15,723 nucleotides of DNA from Methylococcaceae bacterium. Lineage in GTDB: Bacteria > Pseudomonadota > Gammaproteobacteria > Methylococcales > UBA1147. A program made the translations under genes and the position numbers. Under the pieces are notes generated by a model. That model worked only from the letters and a program-made list of their open reading frames with translations, made no database searches and was not told the DNA's origin. Numbering within the stretch: position 1 is the stretch's first letter; each line of letters begins with the position of its first letter. This document shows, piece after piece, positions 1 through 6,663 of this stretch. Location: NCBI GenBank assembly GCA_022616595.1, contig JAKEEL010000169.1:1-15723 (forward strand), written 5' to 3'.

Positions 1-391
1 CCTTCCGTCGCCCGAGGTCATCAACGATGTAGTGCTGTACAACGTTCTGGTGGATGTCGATAACCAGGACCGCCGCTTGATGAGCGGTATGAGCACCCAG
101 ATGTTTTTTGTAATGGGACAGGCCAGGCAAGTACCCTTGGTGCCGGTCGCCGCGCTGGGAAAAAGGCTGCCCGAGAACGATAATGACCAGGGTAAGGCCT
201 ATCGAGTAAAAGTAGTCGGACCCGGGGGAATCGAAGAAAGAATCGTCCGCATCGGGTTGAAAACCCGGCGTCTTGCCGAAGTCAGACAAGGATTGAATTC
301 CGGAGACCGGGTGATTACGCTGGAGGCGAAACCCGCCGCCGGACCCGAACGTTCATCGGGCTCCACCCCGAGGCGTTTTCCGCATTTATGA
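1..391 (+). CDS. macA: MacA-like efflux periplasmic adaptor, C-terminal fragment (5' truncated by window)
   Basis: This is the C-terminal end of a membrane-fusion (adaptor) protein; the frame is open from position 2 to the TGA at 389-391, about 129 codons, and the start lies left of the window. The visible part resembles the beta-barrel and membrane-proximal domains of MacA/HlyD-family adaptors: an IND-x-V-x-YNVLVDVDN strand, the LMSGMSTQM segment (the usual 'L..GM...V' turn), PLVPVAALG and GLNSGDRVI. Such adaptors are periplasmic, anchored in the inner membrane, and bridge an inner-membrane pump to an outer-membrane channel. The stop overlaps the start of the MacB-like gene by four bases (ATGA), indicating translational coupling. 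The last 20 or so residues are Pro/Ser/Arg-rich and look like an unstructured tail. The family call is firm; calling it MacA rather than another adaptor rests mostly on the MacB neighbour. Confidence 0.85.
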   Translation, partial: LPSPEVINDVVLYNVLVDVDNQDRRLMSGMSTQMFFVMGQARQVPLVPVAALGKRLPENDNDQGKAYRVKVVGPGGIEERIVRIGLKTRRLAEVRQGLNSGDRVITLEAKPAAGPERSSGSTPRRFPHL

Positions 392-2346
392 ATGAACGCA
401 CTTCCACGTCCCTGTTGTCTCGTCCGCTGCTGGAATTGCGGCACATCCACCGCGATTATCCCTCGGGGGACACGGTAGTCAAAGCCTTGGACGACGTTTC
501 GCTCTGCATCCGGCCGGGCGAGTTCGTCGCCATCGTCGGCCAATCCGGTTCGGGTAAATCGACCTTGATGAATCTGGTCGGATGCCTGGATCGCCCCGAT
601 TCCGGACAATATTTCATCCGGGGCCGCGACGTCGGCGGCCAGGACCCCAATCAGCTTGCCGCCTTGCGTCGCGAGACCTTCGGTTTCATCTATCAGCGTT
701 ATAATCTGCTCGGCAACGCGAGCGCCCTCGAAAACGTAGAAATCCCGGCTCTCTACGCGGGATGGATCAAAGCCGATCGGGTCCGGCGCGCGCGCGATCT
801 GCTGACTCGCTTGGGTTTGGCGGAACGCTGCGATTATAGGCCCTGGCAATTGTCCGGCGGCCAGCAGCAGCGGGTCGCGATCGCCCGCGCGCTGATGAAC
901 GACCCGCCGGTGATTCTGGCAGACGAACCGACCGGGGCTCTGGACAGCGTCAGCGGCGGGGAAGTCATGGGCTTGTTGCGTGCATTGCACGAGGAAGGCC
1001 GGACCATTCTGTTGATCACCCACGATGACAGAATCGCGCGGAATGCCGATCGCATCCTGTCGATGCGCGACGGCAGGATACTCGAAGACACGAGCCTCAG
1101 GATCCGAACGTACACGAACTATATACCTGCACAGCCCGGCGGCTCCGTCGGTTGGCCTGCGGAAGTGTTCGAGTCCTGCAAGACCGCTTTGCGAGCGTTG
1201 CGCGTGAACCTGTTCCGCACCACACTGACCTTGCTCGGAATCATCATCGGTGTCGCGGCGGTGGTCACCATGCTGGCGGTCGCGGAGGGCAGCCGGCAAG
1301 AGGTGTTGGATCAGATCCGCGCGATGGGAACCAATTTGCTGACCATACGTCCCGGCGCGCCGGGCCTTAGGGGCAGCGGCGACGTGGCGACTTTGATTCC
1401 GGATGATGCCAGGGCGATCGAGGAAATTCCGAATGTCGAATCGGTGCTGGCCACGCGCAACACTCAGCTGACCGCGCGCTTCGGGAGCATCGATTATGCG
1501 ACCTCGGTGCAGGGGGTCAGCGCGGCTTTGCCCAAGGTCATCGATTGGAGCGTGGCGCACGGGGATTTTTTTAACGAGAGCGATTTCAGGCGCTTTGCGC
1601 CGGTCGCGGTACTCGGAAAGACCGTGGTGAAAACTTTATACTTCGAAGGCGAAGATTCCATCGGTACGTATATCCTGGTGGGGAATATACCCTTCGAGGT
1701 CATCGGCATCATGGCGGAAAAAGGCGCCAGCAGTTCCGGCACCGACCGGGACGATGTGATTTTCATTCCCTTGAGCACCGGCCTTATCCGCTTGTTCGGA
1801 CAAAATTATCTGAGCAACATCACCGTGCGGGTACGGGACTTCGAGCGCATCGAAGAGACCCAAAGCGCGATCGAAGAACTGCTGCTCAGACGCCATCAGG
1901 TCGAGGATTTTCGGGTCCGCAACCGCGTTTCGATACTGGAAACCGCCACCGAGACACAGGATGCCCTGACCGTGCTGCTCGGGACGGTCGCCGCGATATC
2001 CCTGCTGGTCGGGGGTATCGGAGTCATGAATATCATGCTGGTCAGCGTGACCGAGAGGACCCGTGAGATCGGTATCCGGATGGCCAGCGGAGCCAGGCAG
2101 AGGGATATCTTGTTGCAGTTCAACACCGAATCGGCGGTGGTTTGCATCATCGGCGGTTTGCTCGGCGTAATACTCGGATTCGGTGCCGGATTATTGCTGA
2201 GCTTGCTGGAAATGCAAGTCGTTTTTTCCCCCCTGCCGGCCTTGTCGGCCTTTTCCTGCGCGTTCGCAACCGGTGTGATATTCGGCTATCTGCCCGCCCG
2301 CAAAGCCGCCCGGCTGGATCCGGTCGCGGCGTTGACCGCGGAATAA
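388..2346 (+). CDS. macB: MacB-type ABC exporter, fused ATPase and permease
   Basis: A 652-residue half-transporter of the MacB/type VII ABC family that works as a dimer and drives export by mechanotransmission through adaptor and channel. The N-terminal ATPase domain (about 14-235) has Walker A GQSGSGKST at 51-59, signature LSGGQQQR at 155-162, Walker B VILADEPTGALD at 175-186 and the switch His212. A linker (about 236-265) leads to TM1 (about 276-298), a large periplasmic domain (about 300-525) and three C-terminal helices (about 527-552, 577-603, 608-630). The conserved LLVGGIGVMNIMLVSVTERT and REIGIRMASGAR stretches lie around TM2, and LPARKAARLDPVAAL ends the protein, as expected. Length is typical. 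The ATG lies inside the ATGA overlap with the adaptor stop. Homologues export macrolides, lipopeptides, toxins or siderophores; nothing in this sequence tells which substrate is used here. Confidence 0.95.
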   Translation: MNERTSTSLLSRPLLELRHIHRDYPSGDTVVKALDDVSLCIRPGEFVAIVGQSGSGKSTLMNLVGCLDRPDSGQYFIRGRDVGGQDPNQLAALRRETFGFIYQRYNLLGNASALENVEIPALYAGWIKADRVRRARDLLTRLGLAERCDYRPWQLSGGQQQRVAIARALMNDPPVILADEPTGALDSVSGGEVMGLLRALHEEGRTILLITHDDRIARNADRILSMRDGRILEDTSLRIRTYTNYIPAQPGGSVGWPAEVFESCKTALRALRVNLFRTTLTLLGIIIGVAAVVTMLAVAEGSRQEVLDQIRAMGTNLLTIRPGAPGLRGSGDVATLIPDDARAIEEIPNVESVLATRNTQLTARFGSIDYATSVQGVSAALPKVIDWSVAHGDFFNESDFRRFAPVAVLGKTVVKTLYFEGEDSIGTYILVGNIPFEVIGIMAEKGASSSGTDRDDVIFIPLSTGLIRLFGQNYLSNITVRVRDFERIEETQSAIEELLLRRHQVEDFRVRNRVSILETATETQDALTVLLGTVAAISLLVGGIGVMNIMLVSVTERTREIGIRMASGARQRDILLQFNTESAVVCIIGGLLGVILGFGAGLLLSLLEMQVVFSPLPALSAFSCAFATGVIFGYLPARKAARLDPVAALTAE

Positions 2347-2350
2347 GGCT

Positions 2351-3718
2351 ATGCGGATTGGTTTTCTCCCGAGCCTGGCACTGGTTTGCCTGAGCGCATG
2401 TTCGCTGGTTCCCGACTATTGGCGTCCGGACTTCGACATTCCCGCGGATTGGTCGTTCCGCGATCCGAAATCGCCGGACGTCGCCGATCTTTCACCGCGA
2501 TGGTGGGAGGCGTTCGCCGATGCCGAATTGAACCGCCTGATCGTGACCGCGCTGTCCGGCAATCTCGATCTCGCGGCGGCCGCGGATCGCGTGCAACAAG
2601 CCCGGGCGCAGGCCAAAATCGCCGGAGCACCCATATGGCCAGACGCATCCTTGAGTGCGATCGGTGACGATGAATTCAGCGATACGCCGCGCGGTGACAA
2701 ACACACCGGAGACTTCGGCCTGTCCGTGAACTACGAGGTCGATTTATGGGGCCGGTTGCGTGCCGGTCGTGACGCGGCTTTGCTCCGGCAGCGCAGCGTT
2801 GATTTTTTGCGTGATGCGCTGCGCCTGGTGGTGATGGCCGATGTTGCTCAAGCCTATTTCAGAGTGGTCAGTCTCGGTGAACAACAAAAGATCGCGGTGG
2901 ATAATATCAAGAATGCGCGAGAAATCCTCCGGATCGTCGATATCCGTTTTGAGCTCGGCGCGGTATCCGCGCTGGATCTGGCCCAGCAAAAAACCGAACT
3001 GGCCGGTCAGATCAGCCAGCTCGAACTGCTCCGCCAGCAAACCCGGGTGGCCCGCAATGCACTCGCGATCCTGCTCGGTCTGGCTCCGCAAGAATTGCGG
3101 CTCCGCGCCAAGGCGATCAACGCAATCGCCGTGCCGAAACTGCGCCCCCCTGCGCCGAGTACGCTGTTTGACCGGCGGCCCGATATCCGCCAGGCCGAGT
3201 TGGAATTGCTCGCGGCCAATACCGACATCGGAGTGGCGCGGGCCGCATTCTATCCGCGTCTTCAACTCGGCCTGGAAACCCTGTTCACGACGGGCCGGGC
3301 CATGCAGCCGGGCGGATTGATTCTGGCCTTGGTCGGGGAATTGGCCCAGCCGATCTTTCAAGGCGGACGCCTCGAGGGCGAACTGGAGCGAAGCGAGTCG
3401 CGCCGCGATGAATTGTTGCAAAATTACCATCAAGCCGTGCTGGTTGCGTTGCAGGAGGTCGAGGATGCGGTGGTGATCCGCAAACAGTCGGAATTGCGCG
3501 CCAAGGCCCTTCGGGTCGCGGCGGCCGAGGCCGGCAAAGCCTATGGCTTGTCTTTGGATCTCTATGAAGCCGGCGCGCGCGATTTCCAGACCGTGTTGAC
3601 CGCGCAGCGCAATCTGCTTGATTCGCAAAGCACCTTGGTACAGGCCAATGAACAGATCCTCAGTGCGACCGTGCTGATCTTTAGAGCACTCGGTGGAGGC
3701 TGGACCGAAGCGGGCTGA
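2351..3718 (+). CDS. NodT/TolC-family outer-membrane efflux lipoprotein
   Basis: A 455-residue outer-membrane factor of the NodT (OprM/CusC-like) lipoprotein family, the exit duct of a tripartite pump. The N-terminus is a lipoprotein signal with lipobox LSAC and lipidated Cys17. Two TolC-type repeats follow (about 55-245 and 272-445), rich in long amphipathic helices. Family landmarks are YEVDLWGRLR at 128-137, ELGAVSALDL at 201-210, RRPDIRQAE at 275-283 and AAFYPRLQL at 298-306. The start lies five bases after the macB stop, and the AAGG overlapping that stop can serve as ribosome-binding site, so the gene is the third of a macA-macB-channel operon. An operon-encoded channel suggests the pump does not borrow a general TolC, as in the PvdRT-OpmQ arrangement of Pseudomonas. 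The Pro-rich segment before RRPDI is somewhat short, but no key feature is missing. Confidence 0.93.
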   Translation: MRIGFLPSLALVCLSACSLVPDYWRPDFDIPADWSFRDPKSPDVADLSPRWWEAFADAELNRLIVTALSGNLDLAAAADRVQQARAQAKIAGAPIWPDASLSAIGDDEFSDTPRGDKHTGDFGLSVNYEVDLWGRLRAGRDAALLRQRSVDFLRDALRLVVMADVAQAYFRVVSLGEQQKIAVDNIKNAREILRIVDIRFELGAVSALDLAQQKTELAGQISQLELLRQQTRVARNALAILLGLAPQELRLRAKAINAIAVPKLRPPAPSTLFDRRPDIRQAELELLAANTDIGVARAAFYPRLQLGLETLFTTGRAMQPGGLILALVGELAQPIFQGGRLEGELERSESRRDELLQNYHQAVLVALQEVEDAVVIRKQSELRAKALRVAAAEAGKAYGLSLDLYEAGARDFQTVLTAQRNLLDSQSTLVQANEQILSATVLIFRALGGGWTEAG

Positions 3719-3723
3719 GCTGC

Positions 3724-3780
3724 CGGCATTCTGAATCCGCCAATGCCGTCGGGGCACGCCATGCGGGGCCGTGTCCCGAC
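3724..3780 (+). other. Two abutting stem-loops after the efflux operon
   Basis: Stem 1 pairs CGGCATT (3724-3730) with AATGCCG (3742-3748), 7 bp around an 11-nt loop. Stem 2 pairs GTCGGGGCACG (3748-3758) with CGTGTCCCGAC (3770-3780), 11 pairs around an 11-nt loop; one pair is G-U in plus-strand RNA and would be a C-A mismatch on the other strand, so it favours the plus transcript. Neither is followed by a U tract, so they are not classic Rho-independent terminators; they may protect or mark the 3' end of the macAB-channel mRNA. They share base 3748. Function is inferred from position only. Confidence 0.45.
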
Positions 3781-3790
3781 GGGAGGCGAA

Positions 3791-3829
3791 TAAAAATCCG
3801 CGCGCTATTCGATCGCAACGCGCGCGGAT
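3791..3829 (-). terminator. Rho-independent terminator of the beta-barrel gene
   Basis: A perfect 10-bp inverted repeat (ATCCGCGCGC at 3796-3805 and GCGCGCGGAT at 3820-3829) encloses a 14-nt loop. Read on the minus strand, the G+C-rich stem runs directly into a TTTTTATT tract, beginning 25 nt after the stop of the minus-strand beta-barrel gene. On the plus strand the stem is followed by CTTGTTGTG, which is only weakly U-rich, so the hairpin may help stop the convergent efflux transcript as well, less efficiently. Confidence 0.85.
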
Positions 3830-3853
3830 CTTGTTGTGCAAGTCGAGCCGGAA

Positions 3854-5233
3854 TCAGAATTCCAAACGCGCGCCGATCACCACTTTGTGGCTGCTTACGT
3901 TGTGGTAGCCCAACAGAGTATCGTAAGACAGAAAAGCCGAGAGGCCTTGGGCAAATGTCCCGGATATTCCGGCGCCCACGATCGCGTAATTCCGGGTCGG
4001 ATTCGTTGTCACGATGTTGAAGTTTTGCGCAAGCGGATCACCCACGAAACTCGCGGAAATATTCCGGCTGTTATCTTTGAATTCGTGAATCCACTCGGCC
4101 CGGAAGAAGGGCAGCAATACTCCGAACGAGGTACTGAAAGCATACGAGGTCTGCGCGCCCAGCGTGGTCCTCAAGGAATTGACGTTTTGCTCGCCAAAAC
4201 GCGCCGCCCAGCCGTCACCTCCGGTTTCCTGGTACGGATCGACCTGTAGACCCACGTAATCGAATCGCGCATAGGGATTCAGATTGAAGCTGCCGTGGGA
4301 ATAATCATAACCTGCCCCGAAGCTCACGGAATATTGGTCTCCGCCCGGAGAACCAAAGGCGCTGGTGTTGACAACATCAAGGGTTGGAGCAGTGATGGTA
4401 TATTGAATATTACGTTGGATTTGGTAATCCGTGCCGCCGAAGGATGCGAGCGCATCGAGATGCACGTTATCGATTACGTAATAGGTCCCGTAGATGGAGC
4501 CCGTATAGGAATTGGTCTGCGAGCGGCCGCTGGAAAGGTCGAAAAAGGAATCCCCGGCCAGATAACTGAAAGCCCCTCCGACGAAGAGCTCGTCCATCAC
4601 ACGCATGTCGGCGCCGAGCGTCACCCCGCCGCTCTTGAAGTTATAACCGAGTTCCTCGAAGGTCGAATTGACGTCGCCGGCCTGATAGTTGGTGTTGACC
4701 CAGATCCCGAACGGAGGAGCGATCGGATCGTCCGCGCCCGCGGCGCCCCCGGTGGCCGGCCGGGCCGCCCGGCCGTTCTGGTAGAATGCGAAGCCCGCAT
4801 ATTGGGACGGAGAATTCAGACTCGCGCGAAGGTCCTGCAGGCGGGTTTCGACCGCGCTGTCGATCACCCTCAATTGCGAAGCGGTGGTGCGCGTAGCCGT
4901 GACGCCGGCGGAAGTCAATTGTTCAGGCGAGACTTCGTTAACCCCTTGCTCCTTTTGCGATGGAATCGATGCGGGCACCAAGGCATTGCAGCGATCGCGG
5001 AAATCTTGCTGCAACGAGGCGTTTCTATTAAAACAGGCATCGAATATCGCAACCGACATATTGGTTTGAGTCGTGTTCAGCGTGGTATTTTGCGTGAGCG
5101 GATTGCCCGGAATGTAGGCGGCCAGGAGATGCTGCCGCCAGTCCGGCGTGAGCAGTGCGCTCAATCCGCCCAGCACGGACAACATGGCAATGGATATGGA
5201 TCGAAAATTGATCCGTGTATTAGATCTATTCAT
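3854..5233 (-). CDS. Passenger-less autotransporter-type outer-membrane beta-barrel protein
   Basis: A 459-residue predicted outer-membrane protein of the autotransporter beta-domain superfamily. Residues 1-30 carry a basic start and a hydrophobic stretch (SISIAMLSVLGG) that looks like a signal peptide, though the cleavage site is unclear. Residues 44-60 are rich in Thr, Asn and Gln. A conserved-looking segment follows (SVAIFDACFNRN to DFRDRCNALV) with Cys67 and Cys82, a likely disulfide pair, then a Ser/Thr/Ala-rich helix-prone stretch (about 95-140). From about 165 to the end alternate aromatic/polar strands (FGIWVNTNYQAGD, SYTGSIYGTYYVI, NPYARFDYVG, FRAEWIHEF) build a barrel ending in RLEF with a terminal Phe, the usual signal for barrel assembly. 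There is no large passenger, unlike true autotransporters. The ATG sits in an ATGA overlap with the upstream ligase gene and has a GGGGGG ribosome-binding site. Role unknown: porin, adhesin base or enzyme scaffold. Confidence 0.8.
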   Translation of the reverse strand: MNRSNTRINFRSISIAMLSVLGGLSALLTPDWRQHLLAAYIPGNPLTQNTTLNTTQTNMSVAIFDACFNRNASLQQDFRDRCNALVPASIPSQKEQGVNEVSPEQLTSAGVTATRTTASQLRVIDSAVETRLQDLRASLNSPSQYAGFAFYQNGRAARPATGGAAGADDPIAPPFGIWVNTNYQAGDVNSTFEELGYNFKSGGVTLGADMRVMDELFVGGAFSYLAGDSFFDLSSGRSQTNSYTGSIYGTYYVIDNVHLDALASFGGTDYQIQRNIQYTITAPTLDVVNTSAFGSPGGDQYSVSFGAGYDYSHGSFNLNPYARFDYVGLQVDPYQETGGDGWAARFGEQNVNSLRTTLGAQTSYAFSTSFGVLLPFFRAEWIHEFKDNSRNISASFVGDPLAQNFNIVTTNPTRNYAIVGAGISGTFAQGLSAFLSYDTLLGYHNVSSHKVVIGARLEF

Positions 5234-6501
5234 GAAGCCCCCCTATTTGCTTGATAAATACGATTTATCCCCGCAACAATCCCCATCAGGGTAAATAACA
5301 GCACGGTTACCCATTGCCGCCACAGGCTGAGTTCGAAGGCTGCCGCCGCGCAAAATGCGATCAGCGCGGCGAGGACCGAGGAATTCAGCAGACGCATCGC
5401 ATCATCGAGCGGGGACGGTATGCGATAAGCGCTGACTATTCCATAGGCCAGTAAAATAATCAACGAAAATAAACCCGCCACCCCGTGCTCCGCCAACACT
5501 TCAAGATACAAACTGTGAGCCCAGGGTGCGATTCGCGAGTCCTCGAGTTGCTGCAAACCGCCCTGAACCAACTCGGCAAGGCATTCCCGATGGCCTGGCA
5601 GAAAACTTCCGGGACCGTTGCCGAACAGGGGCGCCTTGAGAAACATACACCAGGAAGCCATCCACAAAGGCAGCCGGGTATTCCAGGTCGATGAAAACTT
5701 TGCGAGCAGAGCCGCGTCGCTCAAGATATCCACCGTCAACAGCAAAATCAGTAACGCCAGACCCCCGATCAGCAAAGATTTGCGCCCAAGCATAAAAGTC
5801 CCGGCAACGCCCAGCGCGAGCGCCAAGGATAATACGCTCAAACGGCTTTGATAGACTACCGCAACAGCCGCGCTCACCATGAGACCGATCGCCCCGGAAA
5901 CGCCCATTACACTCGACGGATGGCGCAGCGACGATGCCAGTGAAATAGGGCCCAGAATCACCAGCATCACGACGTCATTCGGAACATGCAAGAAGGTGAT
6001 GCCGGTTGCTTTCACCCATTCGGCCGGTCCGCCTCCAAGGCCTCGCCAGCTCACCCAAAGCAGCAGCAACCCAAGCAACAAAGAAGCTACGACGATACAA
6101 TTCGCCAGCCATAGGAGCTGTTCCGGCTCCATCTTTTCCGAAGTCAGATAAAAAACCAGCAAGGATGGCAACAGAACCCGACTGAATTGAATGCTTCGCG
6201 CGATATCCGGCGCGGCCGGCATCGACAAGATAAGGGCTGCGACAAACAGAATGATCAACTCCCAATACCGGTGTGACGACCGGTTTCCGGGACGGCTAAC
6301 CGCGATCCATAAGCTGATTCCCGCTAGAAATAACAACGAAATATCCCACGGGAACGGGATACCGAACAAAATCCAGTAGGCACATACGGCACTGCAGGCG
6401 ATTTTGGATCGATGGCCCGATGGGAAAGGTTCGGCGTTTCCCGACGGTTCGTGAAGGGCTGAGCGATTTGCCGAGGACTTTTTTCGTTGCAAGATTCTCA
6501 C
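5230..6501 (-). CDS. O-antigen ligase family (Wzy_C-type) polytopic membrane protein
   Basis: A 423-residue inner-membrane protein with about ten to twelve hydrophobic helices after a basic, hydrophilic first 30 residues. It fits the WaaL/Wzy/PglL superfamily, which transfers or polymerises undecaprenyl-linked glycans on the periplasmic face. Landmarks are a QSRLSVLSL helix with Arg220, then the Wzy_C loop: RLPLWMASW (276-284), LFGNGPGSF (292-300) and WAHSLYLEVLAEHGVAGL (327-344) with His329 and Glu338. The Arg and His are the residues usually needed in this family. Translation starts at GTG (6499-6501); only a weak AAGAAG lies upstream. Its TGA overlaps the ATG of the beta-barrel gene (ATGA), so the two are coupled. 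Family members differ in acceptor (lipid A core, growing polymer or protein) and motifs alone do not settle which this is. No glycosyltransferase or flippase gene is visible beside it. Confidence 0.85.
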   Translation of the reverse strand: MRILQRKKSSANRSALHEPSGNAEPFPSGHRSKIACSAVCAYWILFGIPFPWDISLLFLAGISLWIAVSRPGNRSSHRYWELIILFVAALILSMPAAPDIARSIQFSRVLLPSLLVFYLTSEKMEPEQLLWLANCIVVASLLLGLLLLWVSWRGLGGGPAEWVKATGITFLHVPNDVVMLVILGPISLASSLRHPSSVMGVSGAIGLMVSAAVAVVYQSRLSVLSLALALGVAGTFMLGRKSLLIGGLALLILLLTVDILSDAALLAKFSSTWNTRLPLWMASWCMFLKAPLFGNGPGSFLPGHRECLAELVQGGLQQLEDSRIAPWAHSLYLEVLAEHGVAGLFSLIILLAYGIVSAYRIPSPLDDAMRLLNSSVLAALIAFCAAAAFELSLWRQWVTVLLFTLMGIVAGINRIYQANRGAS

Positions 6502-6663
6502 TTCTTATCGAGCGTCCTAATGTAATATCGAAACAAGACGCGTTGTTTGCGATTTTACACCGAACAGCAAATCGACGGCCCTCGGGTGATTGCATCATGC
6601 CGAAAGCAACAGCGACCCCGATAAAAATAGCGGGCCATAGGCCCGCCAGATCGCATCGCCGCG
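6502..6663. other. Intergenic region between nrdB and the ligase-family gene
   Basis: This 162-bp gap holds the nrdB terminator at its right end (6622-6646) and must also hold the promoter of the downstream minus-strand pair, if that unit is independent of nrd. On the minus strand AT-rich hexamers such as TAAAAT near 6560 could be a -10, but none has a convincing -35 at proper spacing, so I do not call a promoter. No small gene is supported; the open frame crossing it has no family likeness or ribosome-binding site. Confidence 0.4.
6622..6646 (-). terminator. Rho-independent terminator of the nrdAB operon
   Basis: GCGGGCC (6630-6636) and GGCCCGC (6640-6646) form a perfect 7-bp, all-G/C stem with a 3-nt loop. 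On the minus strand it is followed by TATTTTTAT (a five-T run), and it starts 18 nt after the nrdB stop. This is a textbook intrinsic terminator separating nrdAB from the downstream ligase/beta-barrel pair. Confidence 0.88.

Noticed and set aside
199..1560. 453-codon open frame antisense to macB
   Set aside because: Low-complexity Arg/Gln/Asp-rich product with no family likeness; macB on the other strand is certain. It is a by-product of G+C-rich codon use.
2744..3841. 365-codon open frame antisense to the outer-membrane channel gene
   Set aside because: No recognisable domain, runs across the terminator hairpin, and lies opposite a clear NodT-family gene.
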